Shown in pieces: positions 49,254 through 58,401 of a stretch of 58,401 nucleotides of DNA. Source of the DNA: Paracoccus beibuensis (GTDB taxonomy: Bacteria > Pseudomonadota > Alphaproteobacteria > Rhodobacterales > Rhodobacteraceae); NCBI RefSeq assembly GCF_026162625.1, contig NZ_JAOTBD010000022.1, positions 1-58,401 of the forward strand, read 5' to 3'. Below the pieces are notes generated by a model. It searched no databases, was not told where the DNA came from, and saw nothing but the letters and a program-made list of their open reading frames with translations. Position numbers and translations under genes: made by a program. The first letter of the stretch is position 1. The number at the start of each line of letters is the position of its first letter.

Positions 49254-51533
49254 TCAGCCGTAATGGGCCACGGGCGTGCCCGCGAGAACGCTCATGTTCA
49301 GAAGGCCGCGCGTGGTGATCGAGGGCGTCACGATATGGGCGCGGTTGCCCATGCCCATCAGGATCGGCCCGACCTCCAGCCCGCCGGCCCGCATCTTCAG
49401 CGCGTTCCTGACGCCGGATGCCGCGTCTGTGCCCGCGAAGACCAGAACGTTCGCCACCCCCTGCAGGCGCGAATTCGGGAAGATCCGCGCCCGCAGGTCC
49501 GGGTCCAGCGCGGCGTCCACGTGCATTTCGCCGTCATACATGAAGTCGGGCTCGCGCGCGTCCAGAAGCGCCAGCGCCTCGCGCATCTTGCGACCCGAGG
49601 GGCTGTCGGTGTTACCGAACTGCGAATGGCTGCACAGCGCGATCTGCGGCGTCAGGCCAAAGCGGCGGACGTGGCGGGCGGCGCCCAACACGGCCTCCAT
49701 CACCTGCTGGGGCGTCGGATCGTTGTGGCACTGGGTGTCGGCGATGAACAGCGGGCCTTCTTCCAAAATGATCATCGACAGCGCACCGATCGGGTGCAGC
49801 CCGTCGCGCGCCAGGATCTGGCGGACATATTGCAGGTGCCAGCTGTATTGCCCGAAGGTGCCGCAGATCAGGCTGTCTGCCTCGCCCCGGTGGACCATCA
49901 CCGAGCCGATGGCCGTGGTGTTGGTGCGCATGATCGCCCGAGCGATGTCCGGGCTGACGCCGCGACGTTCCATCAGCTTGTGATAAGTTTCCCAGTAATC
50001 GCGATAGCGAGGGTCGTTCTCGGGGTTCACGATCTCGAAGTCGCGTTCGGGACGGATGGGAAGGCCCGCGCGTTCGGCGCGCATGGCGATGACGTCGGGG
50101 CGGCCGATCAGGATCGGGACGTCGGTCGTCTCCTCCAGCATGGCGTTGGCGGCGCGCAGGACGCGCTCGTCCTCGCCCTCAGCAAAGACGATGCGACGGG
50201 TGGCGGTCGCGGCGGCCTCGAAGACCGGGCGCATGATCAGGGCAGAACGGAAGACCGAGCCGTCGAGCTTCTGCTTGTAGGCCGCAAGGTCCTCCAGCGG
50301 GCGGGTGGCCACGCCGGTTTCCATCGCGGCGCGGGCGACGGCGCTGCTGACGACGCCCACCAGGCGGGGGTCGAAGGGCTTGGGGATCAGATAGTCCGGC
50401 CCGAAGGTCAGCGTCTCGCCGCGATAGGCGGCGGCGGCTTCGGCGGCGGTGGTAGCGCGGGCCAGCGCCGCGATACCCTCGATGCAGGCGATCTTCATCT
50501 CGTCGTTGATCGTGGTCGCGCCCACGTCCAGCGCACCGCGGAAGATGAACGGGAAGCAGAGGACGTTGTTCACCTGGTTGGGAAAGTCGCTGCGGCCCGT
50601 CGCGATGATCGCGTCAGGGCTGACGGCGCGCGCGGCCTCGGGGTCGATTTCGGGGTTCGGGTTCGCCAGGGCGAAGATGATCGGGCGCGCGGCCATCCGT
50701 CCCACCATCTCGGGCGTGAGGACGCCGGGGCCCGAGAGGCCCAGGAACAGGTCGGCGCCGTCTATCACGTCCGACAGCGTGCGCTTGTCGGTCGCCTGCG
50801 CATAGGCGGCCTTTTGCGGGTTCATGTCGATCTCGCGTTCCTCATGAACCAGCCCGTGGATGTCGCAGAGCCACACGTTCTCGCGCCGCACCCCCAGCTT
50901 CAGCAGCATGTCGAGGCAGGCGATGCCGGCCGCGCCGCCGCCGGTGGACACGATCTTGATGTCCCCGAACTGCTTTTCGGCGAGGCGCAGCGCGTTGGTG
51001 GCCGCCGCGCCCACGACGATGGCGGTGCCGTGCTGGTCATCGTGGAAGACGGGGATGTTCATCCGTTCGCGGCAGATCCTTTCGACGATGAAGCAGTCGG
51101 GGGCCTTGATGTCTTCCAGGTTGATCGCGCCGAAGGTCGGCTCCAGCGCGCAGACGATCTCGGCCAGCTTTTCGGGGTCGGGCTGGTTCACCTCGATGTC
51201 GAAGCAGTCGATATTGGCGAACTTCTTGAAGAGGACCGCCTTCCCCTCCATCACCGGCTTCGAGGCCAAAGCGCCGATATTGCCAAGGCCCAGCACGGCG
51301 GTGCCGTTGCTGACCACGGCCACCAGGTTGCCGCGGCTGGTATAGCGGGCGGCGGTGGTGGGGTCGGCCTTGATCTCCAGGCAAGCCTCGGCGACACCCG
51401 GCGAATAGGCGCGTGAAAGGTCGCGGCCGTTCGCCATCGGCTTTGTAGCGCGGATCTCCAGCTTACCCGGCCGCGGGAATTCGTGATAATCAAGTGCGGC
51501 CTGCCGGGCGCTGTCCTGCCTGCGTTCTTCCAT
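49254..51533 (-). CDS. maeB: NADP-dependent malic enzyme fused to a phosphotransacetylase-like domain
   Basis: A 759-residue protein. Residues ~1-430 are malic enzyme (malate to pyruvate and CO2, EC 1.1.1.40): [36 protein letters not shown] and the NAD(P) fold [13 protein letters not shown]. Residues ~440-759 resemble phosphotransacetylase ([16 protein letters not shown], then [11 protein letters not shown]), which in MaeB proteins is a regulatory acetyl-CoA-binding domain rather than an active enzyme. Length is normal for this fusion. It is divergent from the cdd operon, with a palindrome between. Confidence 0.95.
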   Translation of the reverse strand: MEERRQDSARQAALDYHEFPRPGKLEIRATKPMANGRDLSRAYSPGVAEACLEIKADPTTAARYTSRGNLVAVVSNGTAVLGLGNIGALASKPVMEGKAVLFKKFANIDCFDIEVNQPDPEKLAEIVCALEPTFGAINLEDIKAPDCFIVERICRERMNIPVFHDDQHGTAIVVGAAATNALRLAEKQFGDIKIVSTGGGAAGIACLDMLLKLGVRRENVWLCDIHGLVHEEREIDMNPQKAAYAQATDKRTLSDVIDGADLFLGLSGPGVLTPEMVGRMAARPIIFALANPNPEIDPEAARAVSPDAIIATGRSDFPNQVNNVLCFPFIFRGALDVGATTINDEMKIACIEGIAALARATTAAEAAAAYRGETLTFGPDYLIPKPFDPRLVGVVSSAVARAAMETGVATRPLEDLAAYKQKLDGSVFRSALIMRPVFEAAATATRRIVFAEGEDERVLRAANAMLEETTDVPILIGRPDVIAMRAERAGLPIRPERDFEIVNPENDPRYRDYWETYHKLMERRGVSPDIARAIMRTNTTAIGSVMVHRGEADSLICGTFGQYSWHLQYVRQILARDGLHPIGALSMIILEEGPLFIADTQCHNDPTPQQVMEAVLGAARHVRRFGLTPQIALCSHSQFGNTDSPSGRKMREALALLDAREPDFMYDGEMHVDAALDPDLRARIFPNSRLQGVANVLVFAGTDAASGVRNALKMRAGGLEVGPILMGMGNRAHIVTPSITTRGLLNMSVLAGTPVAHYG

Positions 51534-51554
51534 CTCTGCCCCTCCGGTTTCGGG

Positions 51555-51576
51555 ATTGGTTTACCGTTAAACCAAT
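51555..51576. promoter_or_regulatory. Palindrome between maeB and cdd
   Basis: ATTGGTTTA-CCGT-TAAACCAAT is a perfect 9-bp inverted repeat, 22 bases before the maeB start. The half-sites ATTGGT/ACCAAT resemble those of PdhR and other FadR-subfamily GntR regulators, but the 10-base gap is wider than PdhR's three. It could control maeB, cdd or both. Confidence 0.5.
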
Positions 51577-51682
51577 TCCATGGCGGGGAACAGCGGGGTT
51601 CTGCCGGAAGGAATTTCGCGACGTCTTGCACAGCGCCCGGTGCAGGCGCAGATTGGGCCGACGACAGGATGAAGGGAAAGCG

Positions 51683-52075
51683 ATGTCACTTCTGGATGCG
51701 GCCCGCGAGGTGCGCGAACGGGCCTATGTGCCCTATTCGAAGTTCAAGGTCGGCGCGGCGGTCCGCGGGGCCTCGGGCGCCGTCTATCGCGGCTGCAACG
51801 TCGAGAACGTGGCCTATCCCGAGGGCACCTGCGCCGAGGCCGGCGCCATCGCCGCCATGGTCGCCGCCGGAGAGACGCGGCTGGTCGAGGTCGCGGTCAT
51901 CGCCGACAGCCCCAGCCCCGTGCCCCCCTGCGGCGGATGCCGGCAGAAGCTGGCCGAGTTCGGGTCCGCCGACGTGCCCGTGACGCTGGCCACGACCGAC
52001 GGCGGCAGCCTGCGGACCACCGTCGGCGACCTGCTTCCGGGCCGCTTCGATGCGGGCCACATGGCGCGGTCATGA
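51683..52075 (+). CDS. cdd: Cytidine deaminase
   Basis: A 130-residue zinc enzyme of the small homotetrameric type (EC 3.5.4.5). Zinc ligands and catalytic Glu are in GTCAEAGAI and PPCGGCRQ. The start at 51683 has a GGGAAAG site. It heads the salvage operon cdd-deoA-deoB-add-upp and overlaps deoA by four bases. Confidence 0.94.
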   Translation: MSLLDAAREVRERAYVPYSKFKVGAAVRGASGAVYRGCNVENVAYPEGTCAEAGAIAAMVAAGETRLVEVAVIADSPSPVPPCGGCRQKLAEFGSADVPVTLATTDGGSLRTTVGDLLPGRFDAGHMARS

Positions 52076-53352
52076 CCGATCCACGGCCGGTGATCGCGTC
52101 GATCCGCGACGGTCGCGGGCTGGACGGGCCGGGGGCCGCGCTGATCGCGCAGGGGCTGGCCGACGGGTCGGTCAGCGATGCGCAGGCAGGGGCCTTTGCC
52201 ATGGCGGTGCTGACCAAGGGCGTCGGCACCAAGGGACGGGTCGCGCTGACCCGGGCGATGCGCGATTCGGGGCATGTGCTGCAATGGGACCTGCCGGGAC
52301 CGGTGCTGGACAAGCATTCGACCGGCGGCATCGGCGACACGGTCAGCCTGGTGCTGGCGCCGCTGCTGGCAGCGCGCGGCTGTTTCGTGCCGATGATCTC
52401 GGGCCGCGGACTTGGTCACACCGGTGGCACATTGGACAAGCTGGAGGCGATCCCGGGCTTTGTCTGCGAACAGCCCGAGGAGGACCTGCGCCGCATCATC
52501 CGGCAGGTCGGTTGTGCGATCGTGTCCCCAACGGTCGACGTCGTACCGGCGGACCGGCGGCTTTACGCCATCCGCGACGAATCGGGGACGGTGGAATCGA
52601 TTGACCTCATCACGGCCTCGATCCTGTCGAAGAAGCTGGCGGCGGGGCTGGATGCGCTGGTCCTGGACGTCAAGGCGGGGTCCGGGGCGATCCTGAAAAA
52701 GCCCGACAGCGCGGCGCGTCTGGCGCAGGCGCTGGTGGAAACCGCCAACGGGGCCGGGTGCCCGACGGCGGCGCTGATCACCGACATGGACCAGCCGCTG
52801 GCCCGCAGCGCCGGCAACGCGCTGGAGGTGGCCGAGGCGATCCGCGTCCTGCGAGGAGAGGCGGGAGCGCTACGCGACCTGACGCTGGCGCTGGCCGCCG
52901 AATGCCTGGCACTGGCGGGGCAGCCAGTCGAAGGGCTGGAGGCGACGCTGGACAACGGCGCCGCGGCCGAGGTCTTTGGCCGCATGGTTGCGGCGCAAGG
53001 CGGCCCGCGCGACCTGCTGGACCGGCCCGAGGCGCATCTGCGTGCCGCGCCTGTCGTCCGCCCTGTGCCCGCCTCGGAGGGCCGTGTCGGGCGCATCGAC
53101 GTGACGGCGCTTGGCCATGCGGTACTGGCGCTTGGCGGCGGCCGGGTTCGCGCGGGCGAACGCATCGACCATTCCGTGGGGCTGGACGGGATGGCGAAGC
53201 TGGGCGAACCCGTCGGCCCTGATCGCCCGTTGGCGATGGTCCATGCCGCCGACGACACCGCCGCCGAAATAGCCATCGTCGCCGTTCAGGCCGCCTATGC
53301 CTTGGGCGACGCGGCGCCCGGTCCGCTGGTCCGCGACAGGATCACCGCATGA
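52072..53352 (+). CDS. deoA: Thymidine phosphorylase
   Basis: A 426-residue enzyme splitting thymidine or deoxyuridine with phosphate (EC 2.4.2.4). Its phosphate and nucleoside sites are DKHSTGGIGDTVSL near residue 81 and SGRGLGHTGGTLDKLEAIPG (split: SGRGLGHTGG, then TLDKLEAIPG) near 109. The product deoxyribose-1-phosphate is the substrate of the next gene product. It overlaps cdd and deoB by four bases each. Confidence 0.95.
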   Translation: MTDPRPVIASIRDGRGLDGPGAALIAQGLADGSVSDAQAGAFAMAVLTKGVGTKGRVALTRAMRDSGHVLQWDLPGPVLDKHSTGGIGDTVSLVLAPLLAARGCFVPMISGRGLGHTGGTLDKLEAIPGFVCEQPEEDLRRIIRQVGCAIVSPTVDVVPADRRLYAIRDESGTVESIDLITASILSKKLAAGLDALVLDVKAGSGAILKKPDSAARLAQALVETANGAGCPTAALITDMDQPLARSAGNALEVAEAIRVLRGEAGALRDLTLALAAECLALAGQPVEGLEATLDNGAAAEVFGRMVAAQGGPRDLLDRPEAHLRAAPVVRPVPASEGRVGRIDVTALGHAVLALGGGRVRAGERIDHSVGLDGMAKLGEPVGPDRPLAMVHAADDTAAEIAIVAVQAAYALGDAAPGPLVRDRITA

Positions 53353-54527
53353 GCCGCGCCTTCCTGATCGTCATGGACAGCGTCGGCATCGGCGGCGCGC
53401 CGGATGCCTGCCGCTTCTTCAACGCAGGCCTGCCCGACACCGGCGCCAATACCGTGGGCCATATCGCGCAGGTGCACGGGTTGCACATGCCGGTGTTGGA
53501 CGGGCTTGGATTGGGCGCGGCCGTGCAGCTGGCATCGGGCGCGGACGCGCCGGGCTTGGACGCGACGCCGCAGGGGCTTTGGGGTGCGGCGACCGAGACT
53601 TCGCCCGGCAAGGACACCCCCTCGGGTCATTGGGAGATTGCGGGCGTGCCGGTCCATTGGGACTGGACCTATTTCCCCAACCGCCAGCCGGCCTTCCCCC
53701 CCGAGGTGACGGAACGGATCTGCCAGCTGGCCGGGACCGACGGCATCCTGGGCGACTGCCATGCCTCTGGCACGCAGGTGATCGACGATTTCGGGGCCAA
53801 GCATCTGCGGACGGGCTGGCCGATCTGCTATACCTCGGTCGACAGCGTCCTGCAGATCGCCGCGCACGAGGAGGTCTTCGGGCTGCAGCGCCTGATCGAC
53901 CTGTGCCGCGACCTTGCGCCGATGCTGCACCGGATGCGCGTGGGTCGCGTCATCGCGCGTCCCTTCGTGGGCCAGCCCGGCGAGTTTCGCCGCACCGCTC
54001 ACCGCCGCGATTTCGCCATGGCCGCCCCGGGCGACACGATCCTGGAGATCGCGCACAAGGCGGGCCGGGCGACGCACGCGATCGGGAAGATCGGCGACAT
54101 CTTCAGCCACCGCGGCATCACTCACCTGCACAAGGGCAACGGAGATGCGGCCCTGGCCGAGCACTTGGTCCGGCTGGGACAAGAGGCCGAGCCCGGCAGC
54201 CTGACGTTCGCCAATTTCGTTGAGTTCGACACAAACTTCGGCCATCGCCGCGATGTCGAGGGCTATGCCCGGCAATTGGAATGGTTCGACACCGTCGCGG
54301 GGCGCTTCCTTGCGACGCTTCGCCCGGGCGACCTGGCGATCTTCACCGCCGACCACGGAAACGATCCGACCTGGCGCGGCACTGACCATACGCGCGAACG
54401 CGTGCCTGTTCTGGCGCATGGGGCAGGGGCGCGAAACGTCGGGCTGGTCGGCTTCAGCGACATCGGCGCGTCGGTCCTGGCCCATCTGGGCCTTCCCGCG
54501 CCGCAGCACGGAGCAAGCTTCCTGTGA
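53349..54527 (+). CDS. deoB: Phosphopentomutase
   Basis: A 392-residue alkaline-phosphatase-fold enzyme interconverting (deoxy)ribose-1- and -5-phosphate (EC 5.4.2.7). Metal-ligand regions: LIVMDSVGIGGAPDA at the start, GKDTPSGHWEIAG around the phosphorylated Thr, and FTADHGNDPTW with RERVPVL near the C-terminus. It overlaps deoA upstream and the GTG start of add downstream. Confidence 0.95.
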   Translation: MSRAFLIVMDSVGIGGAPDACRFFNAGLPDTGANTVGHIAQVHGLHMPVLDGLGLGAAVQLASGADAPGLDATPQGLWGAATETSPGKDTPSGHWEIAGVPVHWDWTYFPNRQPAFPPEVTERICQLAGTDGILGDCHASGTQVIDDFGAKHLRTGWPICYTSVDSVLQIAAHEEVFGLQRLIDLCRDLAPMLHRMRVGRVIARPFVGQPGEFRRTAHRRDFAMAAPGDTILEIAHKAGRATHAIGKIGDIFSHRGITHLHKGNGDAALAEHLVRLGQEAEPGSLTFANFVEFDTNFGHRRDVEGYARQLEWFDTVAGRFLATLRPGDLAIFTADHGNDPTWRGTDHTRERVPVLAHGAGARNVGLVGFSDIGASVLAHLGLPAPQHGASFL

Positions 54528-55483
54528 AGACGATTGAATTGCACCTGCACCTGGAAGGCGCGGCCCCGCCCGACTTCATCCGCTCCATCGCCGCTGAAAA
54601 GCGCGCCGACCTGTCGGGCGTGTTCGATGTGCGCGGGCACTATGCCTATGACGATTTCGCGGGCTTCCTGCGCTGCTACGAGGCCGCCACCAGCGTCCTG
54701 ACCAGCCCGCGCGACTATGCCCGTCTGCTGGCCGAGGTGCTGGAGCGCTGCGCCGAAGAAGGCGTCGTCTATGCCGAACTGTTCGTGTCACCCGAGTTCT
54801 GCGGCGGCGGCGACCTGACCGCCTGGCGCGATTTTCTGGCTGCAATGGAGGAGGTCGCCGCAAAGGCTCGCACCGATGGCATCGACAGTCGCGGCATCGT
54901 CACGCCGATCCGCCATTTCGGTGCAGACCGCGCGCGGAAGTCGGCGGTCTGTGCCGCCGAAACCGCGGGCGGCTGGATCACCGGCTTTGGCCTCGGCGGC
55001 GCCGAGCAGGTGGGCCACGCCACCGACTTCGCCTGGAGCTTCGACTGCGCAAAGGAGGCGGGGCTGGGCCTCACCTGCCACGCTGGCGAGTGGGCGGGCC
55101 CCGACAGCATCCGGGCCGCGCTGGAGCTTGGTTGCACGCGCATCGGCCACGGCGTCCGCGCCATCGAGGACCCTGCGCTGGTCCGCGATCTGGCGGAATG
55201 CGCCATCACGCTGGAAATCTGTCCAGGCTCGAACATCGCGCTCGGCCTATACCCCGACTGGAAGGCGCATCCGGTCGCTCGGCTGGCGGATGCCGGCGTC
55301 CGCGTCACCGTCTCCACCGACGACCCGCCGTTTTTCCACACGACGATGCGTCACGAATACGACCGCCTTGCCACCACCTTTGGCTGGGGCGATACCGAGT
55401 TCCGACAGATCAACCTCTGGGCCGCCGAGGCCGCGTTCTGCGAGGACGCCACCCGGGAGCGGCTGAAAAAGGAATACGCGTGA
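54524..55483 (+). CDS. add: Adenosine deaminase
   Basis: A 319-residue zinc TIM-barrel hydrolase converting adenosine to inosine (EC 3.5.4.4). Zinc and catalytic motifs are LHLHLEGA (residues 5-12), [14 protein letters not shown] and VSTDDPPFF. It starts with GTG inside a GTGA overlap with deoB. Some relatives are adenine deaminases, which have SDDP instead of TDDPP; adenosine is therefore the better guess. Confidence 0.93.
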   Translation: MKTIELHLHLEGAAPPDFIRSIAAEKRADLSGVFDVRGHYAYDDFAGFLRCYEAATSVLTSPRDYARLLAEVLERCAEEGVVYAELFVSPEFCGGGDLTAWRDFLAAMEEVAAKARTDGIDSRGIVTPIRHFGADRARKSAVCAAETAGGWITGFGLGGAEQVGHATDFAWSFDCAKEAGLGLTCHAGEWAGPDSIRAALELGCTRIGHGVRAIEDPALVRDLAECAITLEICPGSNIALGLYPDWKAHPVARLADAGVRVTVSTDDPPFFHTTMRHEYDRLATTFGWGDTEFRQINLWAAEAAFCEDATRERLKKEYA

Positions 55484-56112
55484 TGCAACATCTGACCATC
55501 GTCGATCACCCGCTTGTCAGCCACAAGCTGTCGATCATGCGGCAGAAAGATGTCTCGACCGCCGGTTTCCGCCGTCTGCTGCGCGAAATCAGCCTGCTGT
55601 TGGCCTACGAGGTGACGCGCGAACTGGAACTGACGACGACGCGGATCGTAACGCCGCTGCAGGAAATGGACGCCCCCACGCTGGAGGGCAAGAAGCTCGC
55701 CCTGATCTCGATCCTGCGGGCGGGGAACGGGTTGCTGGACGGCATCCTGGAACTGATTCCCGGCGCGCGGGTCGGCTTCATCGGGCTTTACCGCGACCCC
55801 GAGACGCTGAAACCGGTCGAGTACTACTGCAAGGTGCCTTCGGCTCTGGATGCGCGGATGACGATCGTGGTCGATCCGATGCTGGCGACCGGCAACTCTT
55901 CGGTCGCGGCCATCGACATGCTGAAGGCGCGGGGTGCGCGAAACCTGCGGTTTCTGTGCCTGCTGGCCGCCCCCGAGGGGGTCGAACGCATGCGCGAGGC
56001 TCATCCCGACGTGCCGATCTTCACCGCCGCGCTGGACGAGCGTTTGGACGATCACGGCTATATCGTGCCGGGTCTGGGCGACGCGGGCGATCGGATGTTC
56101 GGAACGAAATGA
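55483..56112 (+). CDS. upp: Uracil phosphoribosyltransferase
   Basis: A 209-residue enzyme making UMP from uracil and PRPP (EC 2.4.2.9). The PRPP loop is [17 protein letters not shown] (about residues 128-144) and the uracil-binding C-terminus reads [16 protein letters not shown]. The ATG at 55483 overlaps the add stop by one base (TGATG); a GTG codon just before it is possible. It ends the salvage operon. Confidence 0.96.
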   Translation: MQHLTIVDHPLVSHKLSIMRQKDVSTAGFRRLLREISLLLAYEVTRELELTTTRIVTPLQEMDAPTLEGKKLALISILRAGNGLLDGILELIPGARVGFIGLYRDPETLKPVEYYCKVPSALDARMTIVVDPMLATGNSSVAAIDMLKARGARNLRFLCLLAAPEGVERMREAHPDVPIFTAALDERLDDHGYIVPGLGDAGDRMFGTK

Positions 56113-56139
56113 GCCTGCGTTAACCGCCGCTTCAGGGTT

Positions 56140-56159
56140 CTGCGCTAGGTCTGGCGCAG
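56140..56159 (+). terminator. Short hairpin after upp
   Basis: CTGCGC-TAGGTCTG-GCGCAG, a 6-bp stem about 28 bases after the upp stop and before the SPOR gene. There is no T tract; tentative. Confidence 0.25.
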
Positions 56160-56178
56160 GACAATGGACGGGTGGCAG

Positions 56179-57156
56179 ATGACGGCGAAGTTGCGGTTCT
56201 TGGTGTTCCTGATGCTGGGCGGGGCGGCTTCGGCTTCCCCCGTTCCGCCGCCGCCGGGGGATTACCAGGGCGGTCAGTATATCGACGGGAAGGGCTGCGT
56301 GTTCACCCGCGCGGTATCGGACTGGATCGCGCGGACGGACGGTCAGGGGCAGCCGCTCTGCGGGTTTCCCCCCAGCCTCGACGTGCGCCGGACCGACCCC
56401 GGGGCAGAGCGTGTCTTGCCCCTGACGCAGTCCGAAGCTCCCCCCGACCCCCAGGCGCTGCTGATGGAGCAACTGTCCCAAGAACTGCGGTCGGGCGAAT
56501 GGGCGGCAGATCCCGCCGAGCCCGAGCACCGTGCCGCGGCAGAGCCCGCGCATCGGCCAGACCCTATGCATGATGTCCTGCGAAATGCACTTGCGGCCGC
56601 GCCGTCGATGCGTGCCGCCGCAGGGCTTTCGGCCTCGCCCGAGGTTTGCGAGCGACTTGGCTACAAGTCTGGGGCGGCAGATGCGGGCCGGGGGCTGGGG
56701 CTCTGTCCCGGCATGGGCGCCGCGCCGACAATCGCCGCCGTTCCCGCTGTCGCCAAGGCGGCAGAACCCGCGCGGAAGGCTACACCTGCCGCTGCCGAGA
56801 CGCCACGTCGCGCGGATGCGGCCACCTTTGCCCGACAGCCCGAACCTCGACGCGAGGCGCCTTCCGTAAGCCCGCGCCGCGCCGCGGTGCCAGCGCCCAA
56901 GCCTGCACGCGGGGCGGAGATGATCCCTGCCTCGGCGCGCTATGTGCAAGTCGGCGCCTATGCCGACGGCGAGAACGCCATGATCGTCCTGCGCGCTCTG
57001 GCTGCACGCGGCTATTCAACGGGGCAGGCCAGAGAGCGCAATGACAAAGCGACGATGCGCACCATCATGGCGGGACCATTCGCCGACCGTCAGGCCCTGA
57101 TCAGGGCGTTGAACGACCTGCGCGCCAATGGCTATCCTGGCGCGGTCGCCCGCTAG
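56179..57156 (+). CDS. Exported SPOR-domain protein
   Basis: A 325-residue protein with a signal peptide (cleavage near ASAS at residue ~20), a small N-terminal domain with CVFTRAVSDWIARTDGQGQPLCG (two cysteines, split: CVFTRAVSDW and GQPLCGF), a long Ala/Pro/Arg linker and a C-terminal SPOR domain (about 250-325; RYVQVGAYADGENAMIVLRALAARG, split: RYVQVGAYADGENA, then LRALAARG). SPOR binds septal peptidoglycan, so a cell-division or cell-wall role is likely. An ATG five codons earlier is an alternative start. Confidence 0.88.
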   Translation: MTAKLRFLVFLMLGGAASASPVPPPPGDYQGGQYIDGKGCVFTRAVSDWIARTDGQGQPLCGFPPSLDVRRTDPGAERVLPLTQSEAPPDPQALLMEQLSQELRSGEWAADPAEPEHRAAAEPAHRPDPMHDVLRNALAAAPSMRAAAGLSASPEVCERLGYKSGAADAGRGLGLCPGMGAAPTIAAVPAVAKAAEPARKATPAAAETPRRADAATFARQPEPRREAPSVSPRRAAVPAPKPARGAEMIPASARYVQVGAYADGENAMIVLRALAARGYSTGQARERNDKATMRTIMAGPFADRQALIRALNDLRANGYPGAVAR

Positions 57157-57200
57157 GCTGCCTGACGGCGGAGCGCGCGTTGGCCGAAAGGAGCGGGCGA

Positions 57201-57395
57201 TCAGCTGCCAGTGGCCATGTTTGGCGAGATCCTCAGGGAGCCACCTGACGAAGTTCGGCGTTGTTCTTCGTACTCCTTGAGCGCGTCGACGGGCGTCCGC
57301 CCGCTCATTGCGATTGGCGGGCACTGAGGCTTGTATAGGCGGACGTGGCGCAGGATGGCTGCGCCGTGGCCGAGTCGAACCTGCTGCGGATACCC
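57201..57395 (-). pseudogene. IS481-like transposase fragment
   Basis: On the minus strand ILRHVRLYKPQ and MSGRTPVDALKEY match the C-terminal pattern of IS481-family transposases (L-L-R-Y-V-x-L-Y-N-x-x-L-P-Q ... x-T-P-x-x-A-x-K-x-W). The frame stays open back to about 57395 and stops at 57201. The catalytic region is not recognisable upstream. Several conserved positions have changed (N to K in LYN, W to Y at the end), so it is decayed. Confidence 0.4.
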
Positions 57396-58280
57396 CTTCT
57401 CTCCTTGGCATCGACACTTTCACACGTCGTGATGAGTTGTCGGTTTGCGCTCCCGGCAAAACCCGATGACTTGGCGATCACCAACTCGCGTGATGATCAG
57501 CCACATCCCGGTGCTGTCGAAGACGCACGAGATCTCACCTGTGGAAAAGCCGGATTTGGGTCATCGGATCCTAGGCATTACATGCCTCTCCGACCCGGAC
57601 GCCGGCGAATCCGTGCACAGTTCCCGCAGCAACTGAATTCTTGGCATCCATGCACTGTTCCCAATGAAGTTCCCCGGCGGGAAGCAGCGGCGGAAGAACG
57701 GCCGCGAGCTTGGTTCCATTGCACTCCGTAAGCCGGCGGGGCTCTCGGTGGCATCAGGGATCCGTCGGCTCGATGTTCCAGATGGGGCTGGCAGAGGGAA
57801 CAGCCTGACTCTCCAGCGCGACGAGATCGAGATCGGGAGTATAGCTCCTGTTTTTGGATTGTGAATTCTGCCCCAGGCGGGCGGCGTGATCGACGCGCTG
57901 ACCACACAAGCCGAAGCCGTCGATTTGCGGCGCTTCCGGTATTACCGCCAGTTCGAAGTTTTTGCGACCATGCATCAGTTCCGTTTTCACGCCCGCAGCA
58001 GGATCTCGGAATATCGCATCGCCGCAATGATCCGACGCTTGGGTGGCCGCAGACCACCGTGCTCCGACGTATCAACAGCTTCCGCAAAAAAATCGAATCG
58101 GCATGGCCGTCTCTGCGCCGCAATGCTGATATAGCTAACGCAGCGGAAGCCGAGTTGGCGAACCTTTCTGCTTTTTCTTCGAGGAAGCCGATTGAGTGGA
58201 ACTACCCCTCTCTGACGAGCGGTGCATGCAACTTATCGAATCCAAAGCTGTTTCCGGTGTCGCCGGGGAGATTTCCCGAT
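57396..58280. other. About 0.9 kb without recognisable genes, probably decayed
   Basis: Short open frames on both strands overlap one another and show no known domain, no convincing ribosome site and base use unlike the genes upstream. A stretch near 58031-58110 reads in one frame as GWPQTTVLRRINSFRKK, which looks like part of a helix-turn-helix protein, but the neighbouring sequence does not complete it. I see no RNA gene. It is read as old transposon or transferred-gene debris. Confidence 0.5.
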
Positions 58281-58401
58281 GAGCTATGCCCGGAAATGGG
58301 TGACGCGCTGTGATCAGGCGGCGCGGTTTTTGGCGTCGATGACGCCGTCGGTGAATTTGACGCCCTCGATGACCATTGGCAACTGGTTCGCGCCCTTCAG
58401 G
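58281..58401 (-). mobile_element. Edge of an IS256-like element
   Basis: The transposase C-terminus at 58314-58400 is followed on the minus strand by about 33 bases ending in GCATAGCTC, which resembles the terminal repeat ends of IS256-family elements (consensus ending ...GCTC or ...ACTC). The likely outer end is 58281. The other end is beyond the window, so the boundary is inferred. Confidence 0.45.
58314..58401 (-). CDS. IS256-family transposase, C-terminal fragment cut by the window edge
   Basis: Twenty-eight residues, LKGANQLPMVIEGVKFTDG then VIDAKNRAA, precede a TGA. The pattern G-x-x-Q-L-P-x-V-I-x-G-V-K-F-x-D-G is the typical C-terminal end of IS256-family mutator-type transposases. 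The catalytic DDE part lies outside the window, so intactness is unknown. Confidence 0.6.
   Translation of the reverse strand, partial: LKGANQLPMVIEGVKFTDGVIDAKNRAA

Noticed and set aside
47523..51416. Very long open frame on the plus strand across prpE and maeB
   Set aside because: It is antisense to two well-supported genes, has no domain and a composition typical of the third-frame shadow of GC-rich coding DNA.
57861..58313. Plus-strand frame of 150 codons near the right edge
   Set aside because: A short helix-turn-helix-like stretch does not extend to a known family and codon use is unlike neighbouring genes.

Overview
The window looks like chromosomal DNA of a high-GC alphaproteobacterium of the Rhodobacteraceae, most likely Paracoccus or a close relative. 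The evidence is a class I (archaeal-type) lysyl-tRNA synthetase, a short HisG with a HisZ partner, a ccoGHIS cluster behind an FNR-type box, a maeB malic enzyme fused to a phosphotransacetylase domain, and dense packing with four-base ATGA/GTGA overlaps. The species cannot be named from this sequence. No rRNA, tRNA or CRISPR array was seen.

Layout. 1-177: tail of a broken IS630-type transposase. 190-4719: a TerB-like gene, lysS, and a large signal-less beta-helix protein. 4951-13721: acetate module, with acsA, a two-subunit sodium/solute symporter, a cNMP/CBS/DUF294 protein, a small membrane protein, a lone receiver domain, and a protein joining a degenerate histidine kinase to a DnaQ-like exonuclease. 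13718-18013: short conserved genes, trpA and ychF. 18037-19856: about 1.8 kb of apparently decayed DNA. 19910-29376: dacC with a SPOR domain, clpS, an RsmC-like methyltransferase, an unusual SDR, hemF, ynfA, parE, a GST and a hydrolase. 29494-35362: DUF1007 and NicO metal-handling genes followed by ccoG-ccoH-ccoI-ccoS for cbb3 oxidase assembly. 35581-38830: hisS-hisZ-hisG. 38889-47162: slyX, purA, thiN, ispG, map, moaA, an AlkD-like gene and aroA. 47178-51533: prpE and maeB. 51683-56112: the nucleoside salvage operon cdd-deoA-deoB-add-upp. 56179-57156: a SPOR protein. 57201-58401: decayed DNA with an IS481-like relic and the edge of an IS256-like element.

How it fits together. Acetate would enter through the symporter and be activated by AcsA; propionate by PrpE. 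MaeB links C4 acids to pyruvate and may bind acetyl-CoA-related ligands through its C-terminal domain. The five proteins downstream of the symporter subunits or between them and the exonuclease are good candidates for signalling tied to short-chain acid uptake. CcoGHIS supplies copper and assembly functions for a cbb3 oxidase whose structural genes are not in the window. The salvage operon converts deoxynucleosides and adenosine to bases and sugar phosphates.

The most interesting parts are the symporter/receiver/kinase-exonuclease cluster, the signal-less beta-helix protein that resembles gene-transfer-agent or phage spikes, several uncharacterised palindromes upstream of metabolic genes, and three convergent gene pairs that share one CTAG as both stop codons.
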